From: Aerophototrophica crusticola
Lineage (GTDB): Bacteria; Pseudomonadota; Alphaproteobacteria; Azospirillales; Azospirillaceae
Direction: 5' to 3'
Assembly (NCBI GenBank): GCA_001939945.1
Contig: MOEB01000005.1
Span: 1-64,000, forward strand
DNA: 64,000 bases
The notes beneath the pieces were generated by a model. That model was not told the origin of the DNA. It did no database searches and saw only the letters and a list, made by a program, of their open reading frames with translations. Both the position numbers and the translations under genes were made by a program. Positions 16,716 to 25,594 of the stretch are shown here, in pieces. Positions within the stretch are counted from its first letter, which is position 1. Each line of letters starts with the position of its first letter.

Positions 16716-17515
16716 GCGGGCTCCAGGAAGCGGGCTGATTCGGTGGTGAAGGCGTGGACCATGGCGCGCAGGCAGGGGCGCAAGGTCGCACAGCGGGCGG
16801 GGTCCAGGGCGGCGGGCAGGCCGTCGGCCAGGTGGGTGGCCTGGGACAGCTCCAGTTGCAGGGCGAAGACCCGCTGGTCGGGGCGGCCATAATGCCGGGT
16901 GATGTGCCCGCCCTTGAACCGCCCGTCCAGCACCCGCGTGAAGGCGGGGAACGCCTCCGCCGCTTGTAAGACAGCCTGCGCCACGGCGGGGGGGCAGGAC
17001 TGGCCGCCATTGCTGCCCAAATTCAGGTCGGGCAACCGCCCCTCGAACAGCCGGGGCAATTCGGGGGCGATGGAGTGGGCGTCCCACAGCAGGGCATAGC
17101 CGTGCCGGGCCTTCAGCCGCTCCAGCTCGGCGGAGAGCTGGGTGTGGTAGGGGGCCCAGACCGTGTCGCGGTGCTGGTCCCTCTCACCTTGCGTCAGCGG
17201 GGTCTGCCAGACCGGCTCCCCCGTGAACGTCTTCGCCGGGAACAGGCCGGTGGTGGTCTGGCCGGGGTAGAGGCTTTCGTCCGTCGCCGGCCGGTTAAGG
17301 TCCACCACGTAGCGGCTGTAATGCGCCACGAGGGTGCTGGCGCCCAGGTCGGTGAGGAAGTCGTAGAGGTCCGGCAGCAGCCAGTCCGTGTCCGGCAGGT
17401 CCTTGGCCGCTGGCGTCAGCCTTTGGGCCAACCCCGGCAGCAGGTCCGTGCCGACGTGGGGGAAGGAGACCAGGAGGGGGATGCGGCCTTGGGTGAGGGT
17501 GAAGGGGGTGGTCAT
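16712..17515 (-). CDS. hutG: N-formylglutamate deformylase
   Basis: Hydrolyses N-formylglutamate to glutamate and formate, the last step of the five-step histidine pathway. 267 residues from the ATG at 17515 ([10 protein letters not shown]); the longer open frame upstream runs through repeat DNA. Family segments [26 protein letters not shown] and LLWDAHSI (metal ligands) and GGHITRHYG are present. Together with hutF it shows that this organism uses the formiminoglutamate deiminase route. It is coupled to hutH by a 4-base overlap; upstream is a 300-bp nested palindrome. Confidence 0.93.
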   Translation of the reverse strand: MTTPFTLTQGRIPLLVSFPHVGTDLLPGLAQRLTPAAKDLPDTDWLLPDLYDFLTDLGASTLVAHYSRYVVDLNRPATDESLYPGQTTTGLFPAKTFTGEPVWQTPLTQGERDQHRDTVWAPYHTQLSAELERLKARHGYALLWDAHSIAPELPRLFEGRLPDLNLGSNGGQSCPPAVAQAVLQAAEAFPAFTRVLDGRFKGGHITRHYGRPDQRVFALQLELSQATHLADGLPAALDPARCATLRPCLRAMVHAFTTESARFLEPA

Positions 17516-17538
17516 GGTTGGGCCTGGCGGAAGGATTT

Positions 17539-17838
17539 GGACACGGATGAACGGGGATATGATTTGGGATTGGCGCGGATAGGCAAGGCGCTGGCGACGA
17601 CGTCGGGCCAGGTCGGGTAAGTGGCGCCTATAGAACATTCACGAACACGCACAATACACTCACGAACACACACAGGACTCATTGCGGCTACGCCGCATTC
17701 AGGCAGCGCCGGAGGCATTTTATTTTTGTGAATGTTCGTGCGTGTTTGGTGCGTGTCCGTGAATGTCCCCAAACTTCCCCCTCCCCATCTGCACACCATC
17801 CGGGTCAATCCGGCCATCATCCGCGTTCATCCGTGTCC
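17539..17838. repeat. Nested inverted repeat between hutU and hutG
   Basis: Outer arms: GGACACGGATGAACG at 17539-17553 and its complement within ATCCGCGTTCATCCGTGTCC at 17819-17838. Inner arms: 17633-17652 (GAACATTCACGAACACGCAC) pairs with 17749-17768 at 18 of 20 bases, and a further copy is at 17728-17747. The centre carries GCGGCTACGCCGC and a TTTTATTTTTG run. The element occupies nearly all of the 343-base gap in the hut operon and is less GC-rich than its surroundings. No gene is seen in it. Confidence 0.7.
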
Positions 17839-17858
17839 CCTGGCCCAACACCACGGGC

Positions 17859-19541
17859 TCACCCCAGCATCGGCATGTCCACGCCCAGCCGCTTGGCGCA
17901 GTCCACCGCGTCCTCGTAGCCGGCGTCGGCGTGGCGCATCACGCCGGTGGCGGGGTCGTTCCACAGGGTGCGTTCCAGGCGGCGGGCGGCGTCGGCTGTC
18001 CCGTCGCACAGGATCACCATGCCGCTGTGCTGGCTGAAACCCATGCCCACGCCGCCGCCATGGTGCAAGGATACCCAGGTGGCCCCCGACGCGCAGTTCA
18101 GCAGGGCGTTCAGCAGGGGCCAGTCGGACACGGCATCGGAGCCGTCCTTCATCGCCTCCGTCTCCCGGTTCGGGCTGGCGACGCTGCCGCTGTCCAGATG
18201 GTCGCGGCCGATGACCACGGGCCCGATCTCCCCCCGCGCCACCATCTCGTTGAAGGCCAGGCCGATGCGGTGCCGGTCGCCCAGGCCCAGCCAGCAGATG
18301 CGGGCGGGCAGGCCCTGGAAGGATATCCTCTCCCGCGCCATGTCCAGCCAGCGGTGCAGGTGCCGGTCGTGGGGCATCAGCTCCTTGACCTTCTCGTCCG
18401 TCTTGCGGATGTCGTCCGGGTCGCCGGACAGGGCGGCCCAGCGGAACGGGCCTTTTCCTAAGCAGAACAGCGGCCGGATATAGGCCGGGACGAAGCCGGG
18501 GAAGGCGAAGGCATCCGCCAGCCCCTCCTCTTTCGCCACCTGGCGGATGTTGTTGCCATAGTCCAGGGTCGGCACGCCGAGCCGGAAGAAGTCCAGCATG
18601 GCCTGGACATGGGTCACCATGCTCCGCCGCGCCGCGGCCTCCACCGCCTTCGGGTCCCGCTCCCGCTTTTCCAGCCACTCCGCCACCGTCCAGCCGGCGG
18701 GCAGATAGCCGTTGATGGGGTCGTGGGCGCTGGTCTGGTCGGTCACCGCGTCCGGCGTGGCGCGCCTGTCGCCGGCCTTGGCGCGGCGGGCCAACTCCGG
18801 GAACACCTCCGCCGCGTTGCCCAGCAGGCCGACGGAGACGGGTTTACCGCTCAACCGCGCCTCTTCCATCCAGTCCAGGGCCTGCTCCAGGCTGTCGGTC
18901 TGCCGGTCCAGGTAGCGGGTCTCCAGCCGCCGCTCGATCCGGCTGGGCTGGCACTCCACCGCCAGGCAGCTCGCACCCGCCATGGTGGCGGCCAGCGGCT
19001 GGGCCCCGCCCATGCCGCCCAGCCCGCCGGTCAGGATCCATTTGCCGGTCAGGTCGCCGCCATAATGCTTCTGCCCCACGGCGACGAAGGTCTCGTACGT
19101 GCCCTGCACGATGCCTTGGGTGCCGATATAGATCCAGGACCCGGCCGTCATCTGGCCGTACATCATCAGCCCCAGCCGGTCCAGCTCATGGAACTTGTCC
19201 CAGCTCGCCCAGTGGGGGACCAGGTTGGAATTGGCGATCAGCACACGGGGCGCATCCTTGTGCGTCCGGAACACGCCCACCGGCTTGCCCGACTGCACCA
19301 GCAGGGTCTGGTCATCCTCCAGCCGCTTCAGCGTGTCCACGATGCGGTCGAAGCTTTCCCAATCCCGCGCCGCCCGGCCGATGCCGCCATAGACCACCAG
19401 CGCTTCCGGGTTCTCCGCCACCTCCGGGTCCAGGTTGTTCATCAGCATGCGCAAGGGCGCCTCGGTGGCCCAGGACTTGGCCGTGAGGGTCAGGCCGCGG
19501 GGGCTGCGGATGATGCGGGTGTTGTCGCGGCGGGTGGGCAT
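17859..19541 (-). CDS. hutU: Urocanate hydratase
   Basis: Adds water to urocanate to form imidazolone propionate using tightly bound NAD. 560 residues, the usual length. The NAD-binding Gly-rich loop [11 protein letters not shown], the active-site region [13 protein letters not shown] with its conserved Cys, and the C-terminal [17 protein letters not shown] are all present. It lies between hutF (170 bases upstream, with repeat DNA) and hutG (344 bases downstream, with repeat DNA), all on one strand. Confidence 0.97.
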   Translation of the reverse strand: MPTRRDNTRIIRSPRGLTLTAKSWATEAPLRMLMNNLDPEVAENPEALVVYGGIGRAARDWESFDRIVDTLKRLEDDQTLLVQSGKPVGVFRTHKDAPRVLIANSNLVPHWASWDKFHELDRLGLMMYGQMTAGSWIYIGTQGIVQGTYETFVAVGQKHYGGDLTGKWILTGGLGGMGGAQPLAATMAGASCLAVECQPSRIERRLETRYLDRQTDSLEQALDWMEEARLSGKPVSVGLLGNAAEVFPELARRAKAGDRRATPDAVTDQTSAHDPINGYLPAGWTVAEWLEKRERDPKAVEAAARRSMVTHVQAMLDFFRLGVPTLDYGNNIRQVAKEEGLADAFAFPGFVPAYIRPLFCLGKGPFRWAALSGDPDDIRKTDEKVKELMPHDRHLHRWLDMARERISFQGLPARICWLGLGDRHRIGLAFNEMVARGEIGPVVIGRDHLDSGSVASPNRETEAMKDGSDAVSDWPLLNALLNCASGATWVSLHHGGGVGMGFSQHSGMVILCDGTADAARRLERTLWNDPATGVMRHADAGYEDAVDCAKRLGVDMPMLG

Positions 19542-19566
19542 GTCTCAAGGGCTCCGGATTATCCTG

Positions 19567-19707
19567 TTCCCTCTCCCTGGGGAGAGGGTCCGCCGAAGGC
19601 GGGGGTGAGGGGGACGGGTTCATCGAAACGGTGCGGTTCGCGTGGGTCCCTACGCCCACCTCCCTCACCCGGCGCTATCGCGCCACCCTCTCCCCAGGGA
19701 GAGGGAA
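19567..19707. repeat. CCCTCTCC-type inverted repeat, copy 2
   Basis: Same arms as the element at 14974: TTCCCTCTCCCTGGGGAGAG at the left end and its complement at the right end (to 19707), with CCGGGTGAGGG-type inner stems. It lies inside the hut operon between hutF and hutU and ends four bases before the hutF stop codon region, so it is transcribed with the operon. Confidence 0.7.
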
Positions 19708-19710
19708 AGT

Positions 19711-21081
19711 TTACGAAAGCAGTTTCCGCACCACGCCCCCATAGCGCGCGGCCACCGCCTCCTCGGCCTTGTGGCGTCCCGCCTCCACGACCGGGGTACC
19801 GGCCACGAAGACGTCGCGGATGGGGTTGGTGCGGGTGTTGGCGAAGACGACGGAGTCCAGCAGCAGGTCCCCCTCCCGCCCCAGCAGCGTGGGGTGGTCC
19901 GGGTCCAGCACCAGGAAGTCGGCCTTGCAGCCGGGGGCGAGGCGGCCGGTGCGGCGGCCCAGGGCCTGGGCGCCGCCCTCCGCCGCATCCAGCCACAGCC
20001 GCGCGCCCAGGTTCGGCGACCGGCCGGGCAGGTCCAGGGCGCGCCGGCCAGTCAGCAGCCGCTGGCCGTAGTGCAGCCAGCGCAGCTCCTCCGCCGCGTC
20101 CACGCTGCAATGGCTGTCGCTGCCGATACCGAAGCGCCCGCCGGCTCGCCGCCAGGTTTCCCAGCGGAAGAAGCCGTCGCCCAGATTCGCCTCCGTCGTG
20201 GGGCACAGGCCGGCGATGGCGTCCGTTGCGGCCAGCTTCTTGGTCTCGGCCTCATTCATGTGGGTGGCGTGGACCAGGCACCAGCGCCGGTTCACCGGCA
20301 TCTCCCCCAGCAGCCATTCCACCGGGCGGGCGCCCAGGAAGGCCTGCGCCTCCTCCACCTCCTTCGGCTGCTCGGCGATGTGGATGTGCACGGGTGCCGT
20401 GGGGTCCGTGTCGTCCAGCAGGGCCAAGGCCTCCCGCATGGCCCGGGCGGGCACGGCGCGGATGGAGTGCAGGGCAAGTCCTAAGCGCACCTCCGGCCCC
20501 GCCTCCTCCTGCAAGGCCAGCAGCAGGGACAGCATGCCGCCCGGCGTGCCCTGGAACCGGCGCTGCCCCTCCGCCAGCGGCTTCCCGTCCAGCCCGCCCA
20601 CCATGTACAGCACCGGCAGGTGGGTCAGGGCGATGCCCGCCTCAGCGGCCGCGGCCAGGATGGCGCGGGACAGGGCGGCCGGGTCGGCGTAAGGCCGCCC
20701 GTCCAGGCCGTTGTGCAGGTAATGGAACTCCGCCACCGCGGTGTAGCCGGCTTTCAGCATCTCCACATAGAGCTGGGCGGCGATGGCCCGCACGTCGTCC
20801 GGGGTGAGGCGGGAGACGAAGCCGTACATGGTGCGGCGCCAGGACCAGAAGCTGTCGCCCGACGCCCCGCCCTGCTCCGCCAGCCCGGCCATGGCCCGCT
20901 GGAAGGCGTGGCTGTGCAGGTTGGGCATGCCCGGCACCACGGGCCCCGCCAGGCGCACGGCGTCCCCCGGCTCCGCGCCGGCGGTCACCGTTGTCAGCAG
21001 CCCGTCCGGCCCCACCTCCAGCCGCACGTCGCGGGCCCACCCTTCCGGCAGCCGGGCCGCGGGCGCGAAATAGCTGGGCAT
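19711..21081 (-). CDS. hutF: Formimidoylglutamate deiminase
   Basis: Converts N-formimidoyl-L-glutamate to N-formylglutamate and ammonia. 456 residues from the ATG at 21081 (MPSYFAPAARLPEGW), with GGGAGGGAAC before it. An amidohydrolase fold is shown by the metal ligands in NLHSHAFQRAM, HIHIAEQ, LVHATH and GSDSH. It heads the hutF-U-G-H gene order and is divergent from hutI, with a HutC-type operator between the two starts. Confidence 0.95.
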   Translation of the reverse strand: MPSYFAPAARLPEGWARDVRLEVGPDGLLTTVTAGAEPGDAVRLAGPVVPGMPNLHSHAFQRAMAGLAEQGGASGDSFWSWRRTMYGFVSRLTPDDVRAIAAQLYVEMLKAGYTAVAEFHYLHNGLDGRPYADPAALSRAILAAAAEAGIALTHLPVLYMVGGLDGKPLAEGQRRFQGTPGGMLSLLLALQEEAGPEVRLGLALHSIRAVPARAMREALALLDDTDPTAPVHIHIAEQPKEVEEAQAFLGARPVEWLLGEMPVNRRWCLVHATHMNEAETKKLAATDAIAGLCPTTEANLGDGFFRWETWRRAGGRFGIGSDSHCSVDAAEELRWLHYGQRLLTGRRALDLPGRSPNLGARLWLDAAEGGAQALGRRTGRLAPGCKADFLVLDPDHPTLLGREGDLLLDSVVFANTRTNPIRDVFVAGTPVVEAGRHKAEEAVAARYGGVVRKLLS

Positions 21082-21129
21082 CGTTCCCTCCCCCACCCGG
21101 CCCCGGTCAGGCGGGGCCTTGGTTTGGAA

Positions 21130-21143
21130 CTTGTCTATACAAG
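21130..21143. promoter_or_regulatory. HutC operator between hutF and hutI
   Basis: CTTGTCTATACAAG, nearly palindromic, in the 106-base gap between the divergent hutF and hutI starts. It matches the known HutC recognition pattern (CTTGTATATACAAG type). hutC itself is encoded just beyond hutI. Urocanate release of HutC from this site would switch both directions on together. Confidence 0.8.
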
Positions 21144-21187
21144 TAGCCTAACGCTAATCTTGGGCCCTGGGCAAGGGGAGGAATGGC

Positions 21188-22423
21188 ATGGAAGGCGCAC
21201 CGATGTGGGACACGCTATGGCTGGACGGGCACCTGGCCACCATGGCACCGGGCACCGACGCCTATGGCACCATGCGGGACGGTGCCATCGCCGCCAAGGA
21301 CGGGCGCATCGCCTGGGTCGGCGCCCGTGCCGACCTGCCCGGCCCGCCGGAAGCCCTGGCGGGGCGGGTGGAGCGGCTGGGCGGAAGCTGGGTGACCCCG
21401 GGCCTCATCGACTGCCACACCCACCTGGTCTTCGGCGGCGACCGGGTGGGGGAGTGGGAACAGCGGCTGGAAGGCGTGCCCTATGCCGAGATCGCCAAGG
21501 CCGGCGGCGGCATCGCCCGCAGCGTGGCCCTGACAAGGGCGGCGTCGGAGGAGGCGCTGTTCGCCAGCGCCATGGCCCGCCTGTCGCCCCTGCTGGCGGA
21601 GGGCGTGACGACGGTGGAGGTGAAGTCCGGCTATGGCCTGGACCTGGAGTCCGAGCTGAAGATGCTGCGCGTCGCCCGCCGCATCGGGCAGGAGGGAGGG
21701 GTACGGGTGAGGACCACCCTGCTGGCCGCCCACGCCCTGCCGCCGGAATACAAGGACGACCGCGCCGGCTACATCGACCTGGTCTGCCAAACGATCATCC
21801 CGGCCGCGGCCCGGGACGGCTTGGCGGACGCGGTGGACGCCTTCTGCGAGGGCATCGCCTTCACCGTGGAAGAGGTGGAGCGGGTCTTCACCGCCGCCCA
21901 GGCCCATGGCCTGCCGGTGAAGCTGCACGCGGACCAGTTGAGCGATACCGGCGGTGCCGCCCTGGCCGCCCGCTTCGGCGCCCTGTCCGCCGACCACATC
22001 GAGTACACCGGCGACGCCGGGCTGGACGCCATGGCCGCCGCCGGCACCGTGGCCGTGCTGCTGCCCGGCGCCTTCTACCTGCTGCGGGAGCGCCAGGCCC
22101 CTGATGTGGTGGGCATGCGGGCGCGGGGCATCCCCATGGCCGTGGCAACGGACCTGAACCCCGGCACGTCGCCCGCCCGGTCGCTGCTGCTGATGCTGAA
22201 CATGGCCTGCACCTTGTTCCGCCTGACCCCGGCCGAGGCCCTGGCCGGCGCCACCCGCCATGCCGCCACCGCCCTGGGGCTGGCGGATGAGGTGGGCACG
22301 CTGGAAGTCGGCAAGGCCTGCGACCTGGCGATCTGGGAGGTCGGCCAGCCGGCCGAGCTGGCCTACTGGCTGGGCGGGACGCGCTGCGTGGGGCGGGTGG
22401 TGGGGGGTGTGGGGGTGGGTTGA
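21188..22423 (+). CDS. hutI: Imidazolonepropionase
   Basis: Opens the ring of imidazolone propionate to give formiminoglutamate. 411 residues. Amidohydrolase metal ligands appear in [33 protein letters not shown] and [19 protein letters not shown] precedes the ATG. The C-terminus is a Gly/Val repeat ([10 protein letters not shown]). It faces away from hutF across the HutC operator and is followed by a palindromic repeat and the convergent hutC. Confidence 0.96.
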   Translation: MEGAPMWDTLWLDGHLATMAPGTDAYGTMRDGAIAAKDGRIAWVGARADLPGPPEALAGRVERLGGSWVTPGLIDCHTHLVFGGDRVGEWEQRLEGVPYAEIAKAGGGIARSVALTRAASEEALFASAMARLSPLLAEGVTTVEVKSGYGLDLESELKMLRVARRIGQEGGVRVRTTLLAAHALPPEYKDDRAGYIDLVCQTIIPAAARDGLADAVDAFCEGIAFTVEEVERVFTAAQAHGLPVKLHADQLSDTGGAALAARFGALSADHIEYTGDAGLDAMAAAGTVAVLLPGAFYLLRERQAPDVVGMRARGIPMAVATDLNPGTSPARSLLLMLNMACTLFRLTPAEALAGATRHAATALGLADEVGTLEVGKACDLAIWEVGQPAELAYWLGGTRCVGRVVGGVGVG

Positions 22424-22437
22424 GGCAGGGCACGTGA

Positions 22438-22584
22438 GTCACCCCGGCCGCAGCGCAGCGGAGAGCCGGGGCCCTCGGGATCGGTCGATGCAGGGCACCG
22501 AAAGCCCTGCCACCCCTCCACAGGCCCGCTGCCGCCCCTTGGCACGTCCGCTTTCCCAAGGGCCCCGGCTCAAGGCCGGGGTGA
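22438..22584. repeat. MITE-like inverted repeat between hutI and hutC
   Basis: The left arm GTCACCCCGGCC...GCCGGGGCCCTCGGG (22438-22479) and right arm CCCAAGGGCCCCGGC...GGCCGGGGTGAC (22555-22584) are inverted copies. GCAGGGCACCGAAAGCCCTGC forms an inner hairpin near 22490. There is no coding content. The hutC end at 22610 is again followed by a CACCCCGGCC motif. Confidence 0.65.
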
Positions 22585-22609
22585 CCTCATGTGCCTTGCA
22601 TTCTTCGTA

Positions 22610-23398
22610 TCACCCCGGCCGGAACCGCCCTCCCAGCGCATAGCGCCCGCCGGGGTACCAGAGGCGGGCCAGGGAGGCGACGCGGGGGCCGGCGGGGGCG
22701 GCGACCCAGGTGCGGCGGCGGAGCAGCAGACAGGGCTCGGCGGCGCCCATCTCCAGCAGCCGGCGCAGGCGGGCGTCGGGTAGGGCGGCCTCCACCTGGT
22801 GCTCGGCCTCCTGCACCGGGGCCACGGCCAGCAGATAGTCGGACGGGGTGGTGGAAGTGTAGTCCTGGGCCAGGTAGGCGGGGGCCACGGCGGGCAGGAC
22901 CCAGCGTTCCTCAAGCTGCAGGGGCCGGCCGTCCTCCCGGTGCAGGACTTCCGACCGGAACAGGGGCGTGCCGGGGGGCAGCTCGAAGGCGGCGGCCAGT
23001 TCGCCGGACGCCTCCTCCCGCGCCAGGCGCAGCACCTCCGCCGAATGGCGGCCGCCGCGGGCCAGGATCTCCTCCCGGATGGGGCGCAGTTCCAGCATGG
23101 CGCCGCGGGGCTTCGGCGCCGCGACGAAGGTGCCCACCCCGGCCACCCGGGTCAGCTTGCCCTCCGCCGTCAGCTCCCGCAGCGCCCGGTTGGCGGTCAT
23201 GCGGGAGACGCCGAAGGCGGCCACCAGCTCATGCTCCGACGGCACCCGGTCGCCGGGCTTCAGGGCGCCCGCCGCCACCAGCCCCAGCACATGGGCCTTC
23301 ACCTGCTGGTAGCGGGGCGTGTCCGCCGCCCCCACCTCCACCCCCTCTGCCGCCGACAAGCCGGTGCCCCCGCTGTTACCCTTCCGTTGACGCAGCAT
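22610..23398 (-). CDS. hutC: Histidine utilisation repressor HutC (GntR family)
   Basis: 262 residues from the ATG at 23398. The N-terminal GntR winged helix (PRYQQVKAHVL...VPSEHELVAAFGVSRMTANRALREL) covers about 27-95, followed by a UTRA ligand domain (about 115-255, with RSEVLHREDGRPLQLEERWV and DYTSTTPSDYLL). The HutC branch represses hut genes and is released by urocanate. The matching operator is between hutF and hutI. It starts about 49 bases from the divergent HAD gene at 23447. Confidence 0.93.
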   Translation of the reverse strand: MLRQRKGNSGGTGLSAAEGVEVGAADTPRYQQVKAHVLGLVAAGALKPGDRVPSEHELVAAFGVSRMTANRALRELTAEGKLTRVAGVGTFVAAPKPRGAMLELRPIREEILARGGRHSAEVLRLAREEASGELAAAFELPPGTPLFRSEVLHREDGRPLQLEERWVLPAVAPAYLAQDYTSTTPSDYLLAVAPVQEAEHQVEAALPDARLRRLLEMGAAEPCLLLRRRTWVAAPAGPRVASLARLWYPGGRYALGGRFRPG

Positions 23399-23446
23399 AG
23401 CGGGACCGGCCACCGTGGCAATGACCGGAAGGGACGAGGAGGAATG

Positions 23447-23908
23447 ATGGCGCCGCACCGGCTGTTCCTGGACCTGGACGGGGTCCTGGCCGACTTCGAC
23501 CGGGGGGTGGAGATGATCACGGGCAGGCGGCCGGACCAGTTGCCCACCAAGGTGATGTGGGCCGCCCTGGCCCGGGCGCCGGACTTCTTCGGCACCCTGC
23601 ACCTGATGCAGGATGCCCACGACCTGTGGGAATACTGCAAGCCGCACCGGCCGGTGATCCTGACCGGCTTGCCCCTGGGCAAATGGGCCGCGCCGCAGAA
23701 GCAGCGCTGGGTGGCCAACATGCTGGGCGCAGACGTGGAGGTGATCACCTGCATGGCCCGCGACAAGCCCCGCTGGTCCGGCCCGGGCCACGTGCTGGTG
23801 GACGACCGGGAGAAGACCAAACCGGGGTGGGAGGAGAAGGGCGGCACCTTCATCCTGCACCGGAACGCCGCGGAGAGCATCGCGGCGTTGAAGGGGTTGG
23901 GGCTTTGA
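23447..23908 (+). CDS. HAD-like 5'-nucleotidase (NT5C-type)
   Basis: 153 residues. Motif I LFLDLDGVLADFDRG is at the N-terminus, VILTGLP supplies the motif II Thr, and VLVDDREK the motif IV acidic pair, a layout like the short 5'(3')-deoxyribonucleotidase (NT5C) group. It is probably a cytoplasmic phosphatase; substrate unknown. AGGAGG sits only one base before ATG 23444, so the adjacent in-frame ATG 23447 is preferred. It is divergent from hutC, with no evidence of a role in histidine use. Confidence 0.7.
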   Translation: MAPHRLFLDLDGVLADFDRGVEMITGRRPDQLPTKVMWAALARAPDFFGTLHLMQDAHDLWEYCKPHRPVILTGLPLGKWAAPQKQRWVANMLGADVEVITCMARDKPRWSGPGHVLVDDREKTKPGWEEKGGTFILHRNAAESIAALKGLGL

Positions 23909-23941
23909 CGGGGACAGCGGGTTTCGAATTCGAAACCCGCC

Positions 23942-24301
23942 CTAACCCGGCGGCAAGGCCTTGAGCCGCCTGGACCAGAACTCCTCGACCATCACCTCCG
24001 CCGCGGCGGCCAGGTCATCTTTTGGGTTCTCCCGGCAATAATCGAACATCCCGGCCACCACCGGATCCAGGTCGTCCATGGGCAGGATGTCCCACGTCTC
24101 GTCCTTGGCATAGTTGAAGGCCGTCAGGAAACCCTGCACCCAGGTGAGCACCCCGTACCGGACCGCCTGTTCCTTGGCGCCGGCATTGACCTCCTCGCAG
24201 CTGGGGGCATAGACGGCGTAGTTGCCGCCCTTGTCCCGGGCCTCGGCCGGTGCCGCCAGCAGGACCAGTGCCGCCACCGGCAGCCAGGCACGCATCCCCA
24301 T
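23942..24301 (-). CDS. Small secreted protein, Rap1a/Tai-like character
   Basis: 119 residues with a signal peptide (MGMRAWLPVAALVLLAAPAEA) and a GGGGGGAA before the ATG at 24301. The mature part has two cysteines (PSCEEVN and FDYCREN) and the segment VLTWVQGFLTAFNYA, whose spacing resembles the Rap1a/Tai immunity-like fold. That resemblance is weak. It is probably periplasmic with one disulphide. There are no toxin genes nearby. It is divergent from the Sel1 gene, 80 bases apart. Confidence 0.6.
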   Translation of the reverse strand: MGMRAWLPVAALVLLAAPAEARDKGGNYAVYAPSCEEVNAGAKEQAVRYGVLTWVQGFLTAFNYAKDETWDILPMDDLDPVVAGMFDYCRENPKDDLAAAAEVMVEEFWSRRLKALPPG

Positions 24302-24381
24302 CCGGTTCCCCCCTTCGGCGAATGACTTGCCGCCAGCATGGGGTGGCTGGCATCGGCTGGCAAGATGACTATGTGTGGGCC

Positions 24382-25035
24382 ATGCGACCCATCGATCCCG
24401 ACAGCCTGTTCCTGCAGGCCCATGCCGGCCTGGTCGGCGACAGCCCCGACTTCGCCCTGGCCGCGACCCTGTTCCGCCAGGCGGCGGAGGCCGGCCATCC
24501 CGCCGCCGCCAACAACCTGGCCGCCATGCTGGAGCATGGGTTGGGCATCCCGGAGGACTGCACGGAGGCGGCGCGCTGGTACGGGGTGGCGGCGGAGTCC
24601 GGCATCGCCCAGGCACAGTTCAACCTCGGCTTCCTGTACCACCAGGGCAAGGGCGTGCCGCGCGACTTCTCCCTGGCCGCCCATTGGTATGAGAAGGCGG
24701 CGGCGCAGGGGGAGGCCACGGCCCTGGCGAACCTGGGCGTGCTGCTGGCCCGGGGCGACGGGGTGCGCCAGGACAACCGCCGCGCCCATGCCCTGTGGCG
24801 TCAGGCGGCGGAGTTGGGGGAGGGGCTGGCCGCCTTCAACCTGGGCATCGCCCATGCCGGCGGCCACGGCACGCCCATCGACTTCGGCAAGGCCTTTTAT
24901 TGGCTGGAGCGGGCCCGCCGCCTGGGCCACCCCGACGCCGGCAAGCGCCAAGCGGAGATCACCCCCGTGATGAGCGAGGCCGAGCGGGCCTTCGCGGCGG
25001 ACCGGCTGTCGAAGCTGCGCGACCTGCGGGACTGA
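24382..25035 (+). CDS. Sel1-like repeat (SLR) protein
   Basis: 217 residues made mainly of four to five 36-residue Sel1 repeats, for example [38 protein letters not shown] and [19 protein letters not shown]. Such solenoids bind partner proteins. There is no signal peptide, so it is cytoplasmic. The final 77 bases overlap the 3' end of the convergent pseudouridine synthase gene, which is unusual. Its partner is unknown. Confidence 0.85.
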   Translation: MRPIDPDSLFLQAHAGLVGDSPDFALAATLFRQAAEAGHPAAANNLAAMLEHGLGIPEDCTEAARWYGVAAESGIAQAQFNLGFLYHQGKGVPRDFSLAAHWYEKAAAQGEATALANLGVLLARGDGVRQDNRRAHALWRQAAELGEGLAAFNLGIAHAGGHGTPIDFGKAFYWLERARRLGHPDAGKRQAEITPVMSEAERAFAADRLSKLRDLRD

Positions 25036-25585
25036 CGGCGGGGGCCGGCACCTCCCGCCATTCCCCCGGCGCCAGCCCGTCCAGGGTCCAGTCCCCCACG
25101 GCCCAACGCACCAGCCGCAGGGTGGGGAAGCCGATGGCGGCAGTCATGCGGCGGACCTGGCGGTTGCGCCCCTCGCGCAGCACCAACTCCACCCAGCTCG
25201 TGGGGATCGCCTTGCGGAAGCGCACCGGCGGGTCGCGGGGCCAGAGCCACTCCGGCTCCGCCACCAGCCGCGCCTGGGACGGCAGGGTCGGCCCGTCATT
25301 CAGGGTCAGGCCGCGGCGCAGCGGCTCCAGGTCGGCATTCGTCGGCGCGCCCTCCACCTGGACGCAATAGGTCTTGGGCCATTTGTGTCGGGGGTCGCTG
25401 ATGCGGGCCACCAGCGGCCCATCATCGGTCAGCACCACCAGCCCCTCGCTGTCCCGGTCCAGCCGCCCGGCGGGGTAGACGCCGGGCACCGGCACGAAAT
25501 CCTTCAACGTCGCCCGCCCGGTGCCCTCATCCGTGAACTGGCAGAGCACGTCATAGGGCTTGTTCAGCAGGATGACGCGGGGCAT
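24959..25585 (-). CDS. rRNA pseudouridine synthase (RluE-like)
   Basis: Isomerises a uridine in 23S rRNA. 208 residues. The catalytic Asp43 lies in [39 protein letters not shown] and the start [12 protein letters not shown] are typical of the RluE/RsuA group without an S4 domain. The last 25 residues are a basic Ala/Pro/Arg tail that lies over the convergent Sel1 gene. It begins 9 bases after the TrmH-family gene stop, so the two RNA-modification genes are probably one operon. RluE is the best guess among paralogues. Confidence 0.85.
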   Translation of the reverse strand: MPRVILLNKPYDVLCQFTDEGTGRATLKDFVPVPGVYPAGRLDRDSEGLVVLTDDGPLVARISDPRHKWPKTYCVQVEGAPTNADLEPLRRGLTLNDGPTLPSQARLVAEPEWLWPRDPPVRFRKAIPTSWVELVLREGRNRQVRRMTAAIGFPTLRLVRWAVGDWTLDGLAPGEWREVPAPAVSPAGRAASTAGPPRRPARPRSSRG

Positions 25586-25594
25586 GGCACCCCC

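Noticed and set aside
17515-17638. 41-residue N-terminal extension of HutG
   Set aside because: It runs through the nested palindrome and has no similarity to HutG; the ATG at 17515 gives the normal N-terminus.
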